NCBI GenBank assembly: GCA_963575745.1
Contig: CAUYUJ010006502.1
Span: 454,593-518,592, forward strand
Length of the DNA stretch: 64,000 bases
Origin: Prorocentrum cordatum
Lineage: Eukaryota > Sar > Dinophyceae > Prorocentrales > Prorocentraceae
Reading direction: 5' to 3'
Shown: piece by piece, positions 9,059-17,313 of the stretch
Layout of the letters: each line of letters opens with the position of its first letter
Numbering within the stretch: position 1 is the first letter of the stretch
Made by a program: the position numbers and the translations under genes
Notes under the pieces: model-generated
Database searches by the model: none
Seen by the model: only the letters and a program-made list of their open reading frames with translations
Told to the model about the DNA's origin: nothing

Positions 9059-9803
9059 TCCGACGTTTCATTCGAGCCCTGACGAGGGCAGCAACATCAT
9101 CCCACATCTGGCTTACGCCGGATCCATCCGGCCGCCAGCATGCGCGGTCCCCACCAACGTACATGATCTCTATCGCTCCGTCCTTTGCGCGGGTGATCGC
9201 GTCATCCACCAGACGCTCCGCCGCCTCTGCCATTATTCGGAGACTGCTGGCGAATAGTGTTGGATGTTCTTGCCGTTGCCCCCCCGTGTCACCTCCTTTC
9301 AGTTCGCCGGTTCCATCAACAATATCATTGAAGTTCCAAAAGATGAAACGCATCGGCGTGTGGATCCGTTTCTGGTAGTACTTATGTTCGTCCCAATTGA
9401 GTCTCTCAGCCTCTTCCTGGAGTCCAAGGGCCATGCATCCACTCATGGTATCCTGTGAAATGCCGTGCACGTGATCCCGCAGATAGCATTCGGGAAGAAG
9501 GCTGTGCGTGACTTTCTTAGACGCATTCCGGATCGAGATTGTGGAATCAGAGACAGTGTGGACGGAGTAGGGCCAAACCTTGTATGCCCCGTAATCCATC
9601 GAGCACAAAGGGTGGAACAAGGCCTTAACAGACTTGCCTGTGGCCATCATGGCCGCAACGTCCTCGCCAACAAATGGAATCGATGAGTGTCCGTTCTGTC
9701 GGGCAATCTGTGTTATGGACTGGCACTTCTGAAGGAACGACAACTTTATTGCCAGGTTTTTCAACTTGGGGTCTGCAATGTCCACGTAAAGACTGAGCAT
9801 ATC
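9009..9803 (-). CDS. Retroelement accessory ORF, unknown globular domain
   Basis: The open frame reaches up to 10169, but the part that looks like folded protein starts near MLSLYVDIADPKLKN at about 9803. Recognisable blocks are AIKLSFLQKCQSITQIA, an aromatic stretch (SMDYGAYKVWPYSVHTV), MRFIFWNFNDIVDGTG and GAIEIMYVGGDRACW. The residues before 9803 (to 10169) are low-complexity Pro/Ala sequence in a probable shadow frame. I do not recognise the family. Confidence 0.45.
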   Translation of the reverse strand, partial: DMLSLYVDIADPKLKNLAIKLSFLQKCQSITQIARQNGHSSIPFVGEDVAAMMATGKSVKALFHPLCSMDYGAYKVWPYSVHTVSDSTISIRNASKKVTHSLLPECYLRDHVHGISQDTMSGCMALGLQEEAERLNWDEHKYYQKRIHTPMRFIFWNFNDIVDGTGELKGGDTGGQRQEHPTLFASSLRIMAEAAERLVDDAITRAKDGAIEIMYVGGDRACWRPDGSGVSQMWDDVAALVRARMKRRIESYKAMGIFSANNDS

Positions 9804-10830
9804 ACTCGCCGTAGTTTCCCGGCGGTGGCCTGGGGTTCGGCGCATACTCTCCCTTTGCCCAATAATAATCGAGGGCGTTCCAGAGGCCCCGCCCAAAGTA
9901 GGGCGGGTCATCACCCTCGCCGCTCGCCATCGTCGACCCCGCATCTGGGGGCCCACCTCCACCGCCGCCCCCAGAGGGGTTGCCGGAAGGCGGGGCGCTG
10001 CCAGAGGGAGAGCCACCTGGGCCAGACGGAGCATCTCCACCACCGGCTGGGCCGGGAGGAGAGCCTCCACCCGCCCCGCCACCGGCTTGGCCGGGCGGGG
10101 CATTCGGGTTCGAGGCTGACCCAGCGGATGTTCCGCCGGCCGCCTGCCGACCAGCACCAGGACTGTCAAATGACTTCTGCGGGCCGGATCTGGCCGAAGG
10201 CTGTGCGATGACTATGTTCGCATGATGGCTTGCCGAACCGACTGGGTCGGTCGACATCTCTACTCCCAAGCGTGGCCTTTTCGGCGCCCGGTCAGAACCC
10301 TCCTCTCTGTGGTCAGGAGGGCCTTCCGAGGGCGCCTCAGGGCGTCGCTGTTCGGGATTTTCAAGCAGATCTGGCCTCTCACCAGCAATGACTGGGTCGT
10401 GCTGGTTGGCCTCAGTCTCTGCGTCTGGCTGAGGCGGCTGCTTCTCATTCAAGTCAGCATCGCCATCAGGGCCGTCCTTCGCGAGCCACGCATCGAAGAC
10501 GCATGGGTGTGACCACGAAGGTTGAGCCTTCCGCCAATGCACCGCCTGCTGATGGGGAAAACTCAAAATAATTTGCTCTGGCTGATTTGGTGAGGGCCTC
10601 TTCAACAACATGCACTGGCGTGCAAGACAGACCTTTGACAACAGGCAGGGCATATATCGCGCCCAACCGTCCCCAATGGCTTTGCCACGGGGAGGCGCAC
10701 GTGGAGAAGGGCCCCAGATGTTCATCCACAAATCGGGAGCGCCTTCTGTCTTGTTGCCCCGTAATGGGACGCTCACAAAGTCTCCGTAGATTGTCTTCCG
10801 CCACATGGCTGGGCCAACGGTGCGGCCCAC
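9802..10830 (-). CDS. Accessory ORF with Gly/Pro-rich tail
   Basis: 342 codons. The first ~110 residues contain a plausible folded piece (IILSFPHQQAVHWRKA, SHPCVFDAWLAKDG). After that the sequence is acidic, then strongly Gly/Pro/Ser-rich. Hairpins at 10043-10055 and 10073-10101 lie in the Gly/Pro-rich part and encode Pro-Gly-Pro/Gln-Ala repeats there. Function unknown. Confidence 0.4.
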   Translation of the reverse strand: MGRTVGPAMWRKTIYGDFVSVPLRGNKTEGAPDLWMNIWGPSPRAPPRGKAIGDGWARYMPCLLSKVCLARQCMLLKRPSPNQPEQIILSFPHQQAVHWRKAQPSWSHPCVFDAWLAKDGPDGDADLNEKQPPQPDAETEANQHDPVIAGERPDLLENPEQRRPEAPSEGPPDHREEGSDRAPKRPRLGVEMSTDPVGSASHHANIVIAQPSARSGPQKSFDSPGAGRQAAGGTSAGSASNPNAPPGQAGGGAGGGSPPGPAGGGDAPSGPGGSPSGSAPPSGNPSGGGGGGGPPDAGSTMASGEGDDPPYFGRGLWNALDYYWAKGEYAPNPRPPPGNYGE

Positions 10831-10914
10831 GACCTCTCCCTTTTCAAGATTCGGACGGGATGTCGAGTCTCCCCCGGTGCGTTTGCGTGCAACCTGCAGA
10901 CCAACTTCGTCATT

Positions 10915-12516
10915 TCATCGGGGTACGACTGGAAGGAAGTACCCACTGGGATCTGGCCAAGATTTGGGGGGGGCACAATCAAAGCGGCACGATGCCATTC
11001 TGTCGATTGTAGTCCAATGGGCGGTCCACGGGTCTTGTGAGACTTGGGAAGACAGACGCTCAAAGATCGTCTGGGACGTGTCGGCTAAGTCTGCCTTCAG
11101 TGCGGTAGCGACTTGGTCGCCCCGTCTGTGTAATATGTTGCCCCCACATCGTGAAGCGCCAGCTCCATTCCCGTTTGCGCGCGAACTTGATGGCCCCGGC
11201 ATAACTAGGCCTGGACCATTCTCTCTTGTCAGGGAAGCAACGGAAGATGGATTCTCCTCGCGGGCGTTGTGTTCTCCTCGCGAAGAGATTGCTGCCCTCT
11301 TGGCAGGCTTGTTGTCAACAGTGGCAGCGTCAGCAGCTCTTTTGCGAACTGCGATCTCTTCTGCGTGAATCTGTACGCCAGCCTCCATTTCGATGCCATC
11401 GTTCATCACGACATCGCTGGGACTGAAAAGATCAACCACTTCCCCAGCCGGCTTGGCCGGTTGGGCGGCGCCCCCACTCGGCTGGGCCGGTGGGGTAGCC
11501 TTTCGAATTGGATTGGAAGGGGCCTTTCCTTTGGCGTCAACCTGGGGTTCTCCCTCCTCAGGTGACTCAGGAACGAGTTCGTATATGATATCATCCGAGC
11601 ATGCCGAAGCCATGTCCTCCCCCGACGGCTCTGCCGCTGGGGTCCCCAGCGGTTGGCGCATGGGTTTGGTCGATGACCTCTCGGGCGCGCGGGGGCCGCG
11701 GCAGGCGAGGCCCGCGCAGCCGCAACAGGGCGGCTGCGCGGCCCAAGGGGGAGCCGGCCGCTGGGCTGCCCGCGCAAGCTCTGGAGACAAAACGGCAGCG
11801 GCACATGCGAAATCAGAGGATGAGACGGGACGACGACGAGGCGACAACGCGCGCCCCGCGGCACGAACAACAACAACAATCTTAACCTGCTTTGCAAAGG
11901 CATCCGTGTAATCCTCAGCTGACTTACACTCTCGCCCTCTGGCCTCAACATGCTCGTGCGTGCCATCACATCTGCGCTCAAGTCCCTCCGTCACGTCGGG
12001 AGACGTGGATACAATTGTCCAGGGCTTTTCCATGAACTTACCCTTGCTGCCCCTCAAACCGCACGCGCATCCATGCAGAGCCGATTTGACAAACTTCAAC
12101 TCTCTCATGAACTCTTTTACCTGGGGATCCCTCCAACAATTACATCGACTTGGCCACTCAATGCAAATGGCACCCCCTGCTTTGTGCGCGGCGCGGGCAA
12201 TCTCGCGGAAATTCCAAAACAGATATCTAAAATCTGTCCTAATACCTCGAAGCCTACGCATCGCTCTATGGTTTCCAGCACGACAATAATGGGCTTCGTT
12301 CACGTATCGCCAGGGGGAACCTCCTGTGCAGGGCATAGAGCCCCATAGCGCGATGTGTTTTCCCTTGAACGTCTTCATGTCATTCGGAGCCAATCTCCGA
12401 CCCTCATCGGTTCTCATATCTTCCTTCTCCGTATACCGAATTACCTTCAACGAATCGTCAACAAAATTCTTGGGGTTTCCGATCCTGCTCCGGGGGGCAC
12501 AACAATATTCTAACAA
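10915..12516 (-). CDS. Methyltransferase-like accessory ORF in retroelement
   Basis: 533 codons. Residues 1-25 (MLEYCCAPRSRIG, then VIRYTEKEDM) resemble the SAM-binding start of a class I methyltransferase. HIALWGSMPCTGGSPW resembles the Pro-Cys catalytic loop of C5-cytosine methyltransferases. Further blocks are YLFWNFREIARAA, ICIEWPSRCNCW, and a Cys-rich GCACGLRG followed by CDGTHEHVEARGRECKS. From about residue 220 on it is low-complexity Pro/Ala/Arg sequence containing hairpins (11443-11465, 11472-11495). Cytosine methyltransferases are known in some eukaryotic retrotransposons, but this one is divergent. Methyltransferase activity is an inference. Confidence 0.45.
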   Translation of the reverse strand: MLEYCCAPRSRIGNPKNFVDDSLKVIRYTEKEDMRTDEGRRLAPNDMKTFKGKHIALWGSMPCTGGSPWRYVNEAHYCRAGNHRAMRRLRGIRTDFRYLFWNFREIARAAHKAGGAICIEWPSRCNCWRDPQVKEFMRELKFVKSALHGCACGLRGSKGKFMEKPWTIVSTSPDVTEGLERRCDGTHEHVEARGRECKSAEDYTDAFAKQVKIVVVVRAAGRALSPRRRPVSSSDFACAAAVLSPELARAAQRPAPPWAAQPPCCGCAGLACRGPRAPERSSTKPMRQPLGTPAAEPSGEDMASACSDDIIYELVPESPEEGEPQVDAKGKAPSNPIRKATPPAQPSGGAAQPAKPAGEVVDLFSPSDVVMNDGIEMEAGVQIHAEEIAVRKRAADAATVDNKPAKRAAISSRGEHNAREENPSSVASLTRENGPGLVMPGPSSSRANGNGAGASRCGGNILHRRGDQVATALKADLADTSQTIFERLSSQVSQDPWTAHWTTIDRMASCRFDCAPPKSWPDPSGYFLPVVPR

Positions 12517-12564
12517 GAATCGGTCCCCGGACCACTGGGTGGCCGGGACACAATCTTCCCGGAT

Positions 12565-13191
12565 CTAGAATTCCGTCCAGCCGGTCCATCTACTTGGGTG
12601 ATAGTCGCCATCGCTGGAATCGCCACTCGAATTCTGTTCAAAGGGGTGATGATATGTATTATCTTCGTCACGCCAATTATCTGCACGATCTACAGCCAAA
12701 CCATGTCGGATGTTGATGGCATAGGGACGACGTCTATCGTCTAATCTATCCGGGTCAACCGGGCATACGGTATTCGCTGGTATAAACGTGACGAGTCCGG
12801 GAACAAAGTACCATCGTTTAAGACTATGTCCTTGCTGTGCCCATTGAACCCTCCTATCCTGGAAGTTAGCAACAGCAGCAGGCGGAAGGTGAGGGGGAAG
12901 AAGGTTGTATCCGAGCATATCTTGCTCGACGTTAACTGGCTCAACGCTCGATCGTTCTTCGCGCATCTCTTTTACCAAATTCGATGTATCAGACTCGCTT
13001 CCGCTGTCGGTTATATCAAACATCGCTCTCATCTCGACCTTGGAGCTTTTCTTGGTCATCTCCTCCATCTTCCTGGATTCCTCGGAGCTTGTCCTGGAAC
13101 CTTTTTCGGTCGTAATAGGAGTGGTTGCACATGCTTCCGCGGCTTGGCCGGGCGCATTCGCCACCACAGCTTGACTGGGGGCGTTCGCCAC
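12565..13191 (-). CDS. Accessory ORF following RNase H
   Basis: 208 codons. It begins with alanine-rich repeats supplied by hairpin-derived sequence (13140-13204). A charged Glu/Lys segment follows (SRKMEEMTKKSSKVEMRAMFD), then a compact region (RRVQWAQQGHSLKRWYFVPGL) and an Asp/Ser/His-rich end. It is the first ORF after RNase H and starts the 12-kb accessory block. No family recognised. Confidence 0.4.
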   Translation of the reverse strand: MANAPSQAVVANAPGQAAEACATTPITTEKGSRTSSEESRKMEEMTKKSSKVEMRAMFDITDSGSESDTSNLVKEMREERSSVEPVNVEQDMLGYNLLPPHLPPAAVANFQDRRVQWAQQGHSLKRWYFVPGLVTFIPANTVCPVDPDRLDDRRRPYAINIRHGLAVDRADNWRDEDNTYHHPFEQNSSGDSSDGDYHPSRWTGWTEF

Positions 13192-13318
13192 CGCGGCTTG
13201 GCCGGGGGCAGCCTCGGCAACGGCCGGGCACTGAGCGCCGCCAGGTGCCGCTGGGGTGTTTATTGGTTTAGAGAATGCACAACGGGCTTACCCTTGTTGG
13301 GGCGCTTCTTTTTCTTGT

Positions 13319-13846
13319 TCATCTTTTTGCTAGATACAACAGCTCCTCTCCGCAAAGCCGAGCTCGGACCTGAGCGGGGCTGCAGAACCCCCCGGGTTTC
13401 AAGGGAAGTCCGTCTGAAAACATCGAATCTAGATAGTCCTGGCGCCGCTTGGCGGTCCAGAATTTGGGAGTCGCAACGTTGACAATATATAACACTTTAA
13501 CCCAAGCCAAAGGGTCTGTGAATCTCTTCGTTCCAACGTCGGCAGCTTCGTTCTGAGTCCTTTCGCACTGAAGCTCAACGATGCGTCGAGAGAACTGTTC
13601 AGACACAGCTGCAGCATCAATGCGATGAACTCGCGGTAGATGCATGAGCTTCATAGACCCTCCAGCTTTGATGACCTTACATGCCGCCTGGTTGTCCTCT
13701 AGGAACAAACAACGTATTTCTCTTCCAATCAATATTTCCCAAAGCGGAAGGGCTGCAAGCAGCTCTTTTCGCAGGGCAAGGTCAGCAGCCACAGTGTCTG
13801 CCTCAAGGGCGCCATGGGAAACGCATGTCTGTCGCTGCGAGCCCAT
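13319..13846 (-). CDS. RNase H domain of copia polyprotein
   Basis: 175 codons. It shows the copia RNase H pattern: RQTCVSHGALEADTVAAD (the strand with the catalytic acidic residue), LFLEDNQAACKVI, HLPRVHRIDAAAV, then NEAADVGTKRF, equivalent to the usual ADI-x-TK end motif. It degrades the RNA strand of the RNA-DNA hybrid during reverse transcription. It follows the RT fragments in another frame, so it is broken off from them in this copy. The last ~40 residues run into unassigned sequence. Confidence 0.75.
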   Translation of the reverse strand: MGSQRQTCVSHGALEADTVAADLALRKELLAALPLWEILIGREIRCLFLEDNQAACKVIKAGGSMKLMHLPRVHRIDAAAVSEQFSRRIVELQCERTQNEAADVGTKRFTDPLAWVKVLYIVNVATPKFWTAKRRQDYLDSMFSDGLPLKPGGFCSPAQVRARLCGEELLYLAKR

Positions 13847-13919
13847 AGACAGCCCAGCTCGGGTACATGGGCCCCGTGTTGTTTGATCACTGGCAGTTGT
13901 GCTCCTATGTGTTCGGGCG

Positions 13920-14446
13920 TCACTGGCCAGGTCCGCGCCAGGAGTATTGCTTCAACAAGACATCCTCCATTCTATCACCTGCCCATGAAGACATACGGTA
14001 GTGGGGGGTACACTTAATGTAATAGGTGTGGCGGGAAAGATCCATGTCTTGTTGCTCTGTCCATTTGGCAGTGCAACTGGCCGCGTGGCACGCGGCACGG
14101 AGCAAGTCGTACCGAGCCATTCTTGCACCGTGAAGGATCTTCATCAGGACTTTTGCCGCTATGGGCTGCAGCACTCCCGACTGGGTCGGTGGCCCCGGGT
14201 CACTGGGGCTGGCCGCTGCGGCGTCGAGGCCATGAACCACAATTTCTTGATCTGGGGGCCCAACGTCACTTTTGATATGTAACGCTGAGGCGATTGCCTC
14301 CTCTGCGGGAGAGCAAATTTCACCTCTAGGGCCGCCTTGACCGTCTTCGAGGTCAACAGGTTCGGGTCCGAATGGTGCACCCGCAGCGGGAGAAGTAGCT
14401 GGGTCAGTATCCGTGAGTTGTGCATATAAAGTGACACAGGACCCAA
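13920..14446 (-). pseudogene. RT thumb/connection fragments of copia polyprotein
   Basis: Two frames (14159-14446, then 13920-14240) carry the stretch between RT palm and RNase H. ILHGARMARYDLLRAACH followed by TAKWTEQQDMDLSRHTYYI and HYRMSSWAGD matches the copia connection region, in which helices with Arg-Tyr-Asp-Leu-Leu precede a Trp-Thr-x-x-x-D segment and an HYR-x-x-W-x-GD strand. The frame change inside it means no continuous protein can be made. Confidence 0.6.
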
Positions 14447-14467
14447 ATCATTCAGTCATGTCGTATT

Positions 14468-15389
14468 CTATGACTCTGGCCTGTTTGGGTTCTCTCGCTT
14501 GGCATGGCTCGGACGGCTGGGCCGCCGAGTCACCCCCCGTTTCCTCCTCGCTACTCTCGTCTGGGACGGAGGCGTTCTTCTTGACTTTAGGAGGCGGCGG
14601 GTCCAAAACCGTGGGTAACTCACATTGCCATTCAACAGACTGCGTGGACAGTCTCTGTGTTCACAACCCAAATATCGTCCGACCGCGGTCGGAGGGCCTC
14701 TTTCTATACCTTTCGGGCAATTATCAGGTCGGGCTGGTAGTAACCTCGACCCTTCAGCTAGCTTTTCTGCGGGGCCAGACAGCTTAAACTCGCCAACGTA
14801 AGTTATCAGAAATGGAAATAGCAGCTGCGCCACGGGCTGCATTTCGCAAATCCTTTAGCCGTAACATGCCTTCCGCTACGCTGCTCCCAATATCCTCCCG
14901 AATCAGGGTGTCCGTATAAAGATAGAAACAACGGGCATGCGGGATTGCGCATGTGCGACCACTCTTTGGGCCACACATCACGGGGGTAGGAATGCCCACG
15001 TCGGGGCGCCGCCCAACTTTGACTGAGTGCAAGCCTGACGGGCGTGCTTGTTCAATACTATGGCCTTCGAAAAGCCCGTAAGTGTCAGCTGCTTTGCTGG
15101 CCTGCATTGTAGCGGGGCCGCTGGAAAGTTCTTGAAACAAAGCGACATCCTTATTCTGATCTCTCACGCTCGAACCGTCGAAAACTACTTCGGCCTTTGT
15201 ATTTCCTATCTTTGTGTCCAAGTGGCAACTCTGAACTTTTCTCGACAAGGATTGCGAATAGACGACCAAAGTGAGCGGTCTTTCCATTGAGCTCCGCAAC
15301 AACATCGGAAGATTCCCAAACCCCTTGCTCGTTCCATGTGCGTATGTCTCGCAATATGTTACATTAGTTTCCAAGAGCGGCATGGGCAT
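14468..15389 (-). pseudogene. Copia reverse transcriptase, frameshifted and catalytically altered
   Basis: The first frame (14784-15389) has the fingers/palm start: VVFDGSSVRDQNKDVALFQEL, then PATMQASKAADTYGLFEGHSIEQA, where copia RTs have the aspartate-bearing Q-x-DA-x-x-AY region. The second frame (14468-14842) has FLITYVGEFKLSGPAEKL, corresponding to the Y-V-D-D active-site strand. Both aspartates are changed (codons GGC and GAG), so the enzyme would be inactive. The intervening substrate-binding region is scrambled by indels. Confidence 0.7.
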
Positions 15390-15428
15390 CTTGGCTAGCC
15401 TCGGCCTCCTCTTTGGAAACAGATCGGG

Positions 15429-16700
15429 CTACAGCGGCATCAATCTTGGCGCGTTGCCAATCACTGGGCAGTTGGAAGGGCTCGTCAACAACTGAGATAA
15501 GATCAGTAAAAGGGTTGTATAAATAATCCAAATCAAATCTTCCCTTCTCACGGTGACTAGGCACTGGGGCCGAGATACTCTGCAGCGGCATCCGAGGCAC
15601 GCTTCGCCGCGACGCGGCGGCCGCCGCCTGCCGGCTGAGCCGGAAGGAACACCGCCACGTGCTATGGCGCCACCGCGCCATGTTTGCTTCCACCAAACAT
15701 CCTCGCCATCCGAAAGAGATTCGTCGGAATCACCCCCCTCAGAGGACTCGGCAGCTACAGCTGCGGCTTGGCCGCCCTGTGCTGCCAGACGACGAAACCG
15801 CTCAGCGACCCACGGTGCGGCTCTTTTTGGCTTAGGATGTTTCGCAAGGTACGCAGCGGTTTCCTCAGAGATTGGACGAACCGCAAGTGGCTGGGCCACT
15901 GCGGGCTCGGGCGGAGTTGGCGGGTCATCCACGTCCAAGCCTATGTCACGCAGGAGGCCAAGACAAGGACCAGGATCGTCTATAGCAAAGAAACCTCTCT
16001 TTTCGGCCTTGCATTGCTCGACGGCCTGCCTACGTTGGGCTTGATTCATGTTGAACCAGCGTCCGGGATGAATTCCAGGGTTGGTGGATCCAGGCAGTTT
16101 CTTCAGCCATTGAGCACCGAATTTGGGATCTGGATCGGTGACCCACATACGGGTCACGGGAACATGGTCAGGATCATAATAAAGTACAAGTCGTATGCTG
16201 CACGTCTTCCGACGGCCTGTCAAAGGGAGCTTGTGTGTCAACTCCTCTTTTGTTAGACCAGCGACAATGCGCCTGTCCTCAAAGTATTCCATCGTATCAA
16301 GGTTCTGGGTCGTACGAGCAAGAAACTGCCCTTTCCCTGGGACCTTCTCACGCGGCTTGGCCGCTGAGAAGTTTGATTGCCGACCCAGGCGGTGCTCAAT
16401 ATGTGCGAGACCCAACTTCTCGTCTTTATCTTCGTCTGGGTGAGAGTCTCGCTGAGGGTCCCAGCCATCAAGCACCACAGGCTCGTCATCCACACATAAA
16501 CCCCCCGAACCGTCGTCATCATCGGAATCGGCCCCGGAGTCTCGCGGTGGAGCGCCCTCGCCTTTCTGAGGAGGCGGTGGCGTGATACTGGCGGGCTCAT
16601 CTGCGCCAAATAGACTGTCCGACCGCACTCCTGTCATCTGCCGCGGTCCGTCTGGGACAGCCGCGGGGCGGAACGCGCCTCGGCCATTGCCTGCTCGCAC
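15429..16700 (-). CDS. Integrase-RT linker of copia polyprotein
   Basis: 423 codons. The N-terminal 100 residues are disordered and acidic (a run of Asp around residues 55-65). A more ordered middle follows (TMEYFEDRRIVAGLTKEEL, RLVLYYDPDHVPVTRMWVTD, HPGRWFNMNQAQRRQAVEQ), then an Ala/Pro-rich part with hairpins at 15750-15786, 15881-15904 and 16344-16371. The position between integrase and RT is the usual long linker of dinoflagellate copia elements. No enzymatic motif seen. The last ~70 residues run into the RT start in a neighbouring frame. Confidence 0.55.
   Translation of the reverse strand: MRAGNGRGAFRPAAVPDGPRQMTGVRSDSLFGADEPASITPPPPQKGEGAPPRDSGADSDDDDGSGGLCVDDEPVVLDGWDPQRDSHPDEDKDEKLGLAHIEHRLGRQSNFSAAKPREKVPGKGQFLARTTQNLDTMEYFEDRRIVAGLTKEELTHKLPLTGRRKTCSIRLVLYYDPDHVPVTRMWVTDPDPKFGAQWLKKLPGSTNPGIHPGRWFNMNQAQRRQAVEQCKAEKRGFFAIDDPGPCLGLLRDIGLDVDDPPTPPEPAVAQPLAVRPISEETAAYLAKHPKPKRAAPWVAERFRRLAAQGGQAAAVAAESSEGGDSDESLSDGEDVWWKQTWRGGAIARGGVPSGSAGRRRPPRRGEACLGCRCRVSRPQCLVTVRREDLIWIIYTTLLLILSQLLTSPSNCPVIGNAPRLMPL
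16344..16371. repeat. Bulged hairpin with AT-rich outer stem
   Basis: Outer stem CTTCTCA/TGAGAAG (7 bp), bulged C at 16351, inner stem GCGGC/GCCGC, loop TTG at 16357-16359. The AT-rich outer arms show that pairing is not a by-product of high GC. Confidence 0.85.
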
Positions 16701-17161
16701 GCCGTTGTCAAAGGGAACTGAGGAGATTGATATTCCGCAGTGCCGTCCAAGATGTTGCTATATACCTGGTCAGACTTCTTTATGGTGGGTCGTTTGCCCT
16801 CGGGCGTTCGCCCTGATTTCACGTTGAGTCCGCCCAGTTGCCTCAACGGCACAACGTAACTTTCTGGACCAACCATGCCCCCCGTTTTGTGCACATACCC
16901 CAAGTATATCCCAGGGATCATTGCACCGCCAGTCTCGGCTGTTCTGAATCTTGACTCTGGCGGGGGCACATCGCGTACGGGAGACCCGAAGGGAAGAAGC
17001 GGAGCCTCAAACATGTGTCCGAAGCGACGTTCCCAACTGGACTTCCCCTCTTCAGGAGTCCTGGCACTGTAGCAAAGACAGAAGTATCGAACGGCATACG
17101 GCCAACATGGTGGTGGGAGACCCGCCTGCATGAGCAGCGCTTGGGCCCCCATCTGTGCCAC
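16634..17161 (-). CDS. Copia integrase, C-terminal half
   Basis: 175 codons. It begins with LLMQAGLPPPCWPYAVRYFC, the copia integrase helix that follows the catalytic glutamate. WERRFGHMFEAPLLPFGSPV and GAMIPGIYLGYVHKTGG follow, the standard C-terminal pattern (x-RFG...PFG...G-x-x-LGY). Another frame (16918-17274) overlaps upstream. The catalytic core centre between 17161 and 17314 is lost to frameshifts. Confidence 0.7.
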   Translation of the reverse strand: MAQMGAQALLMQAGLPPPCWPYAVRYFCLCYSARTPEEGKSSWERRFGHMFEAPLLPFGSPVRDVPPPESRFRTAETGGAMIPGIYLGYVHKTGGMVGPESYVVPLRQLGGLNVKSGRTPEGKRPTIKKSDQVYSNILDGTAEYQSPQFPLTTACEQAMAEARSAPRLSQTDRGR

Positions 17162-17313
17162 GCCGTTTGCGCGTTCGGCGACAGCATGTTCTTTCTTATT
17201 TCCAGGGATGGCAGGATCATGTGCAATCTTGAGCTCGTAGCATGCCCTTGCAAGCTCACGCGCGCCATCGGCATAATAATATTATAACTTCTCTCCCGGG
17301 GCCTTGAGGTTTA

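Noticed and set aside
10043-10101. Collagen-like Gly-Pro-Ala protein
   Set aside because: The Gly/Pro tracts stem from hairpin copies and GC-rich filler in a retroelement ORF; there is no regular Gly-x-y periodicity.
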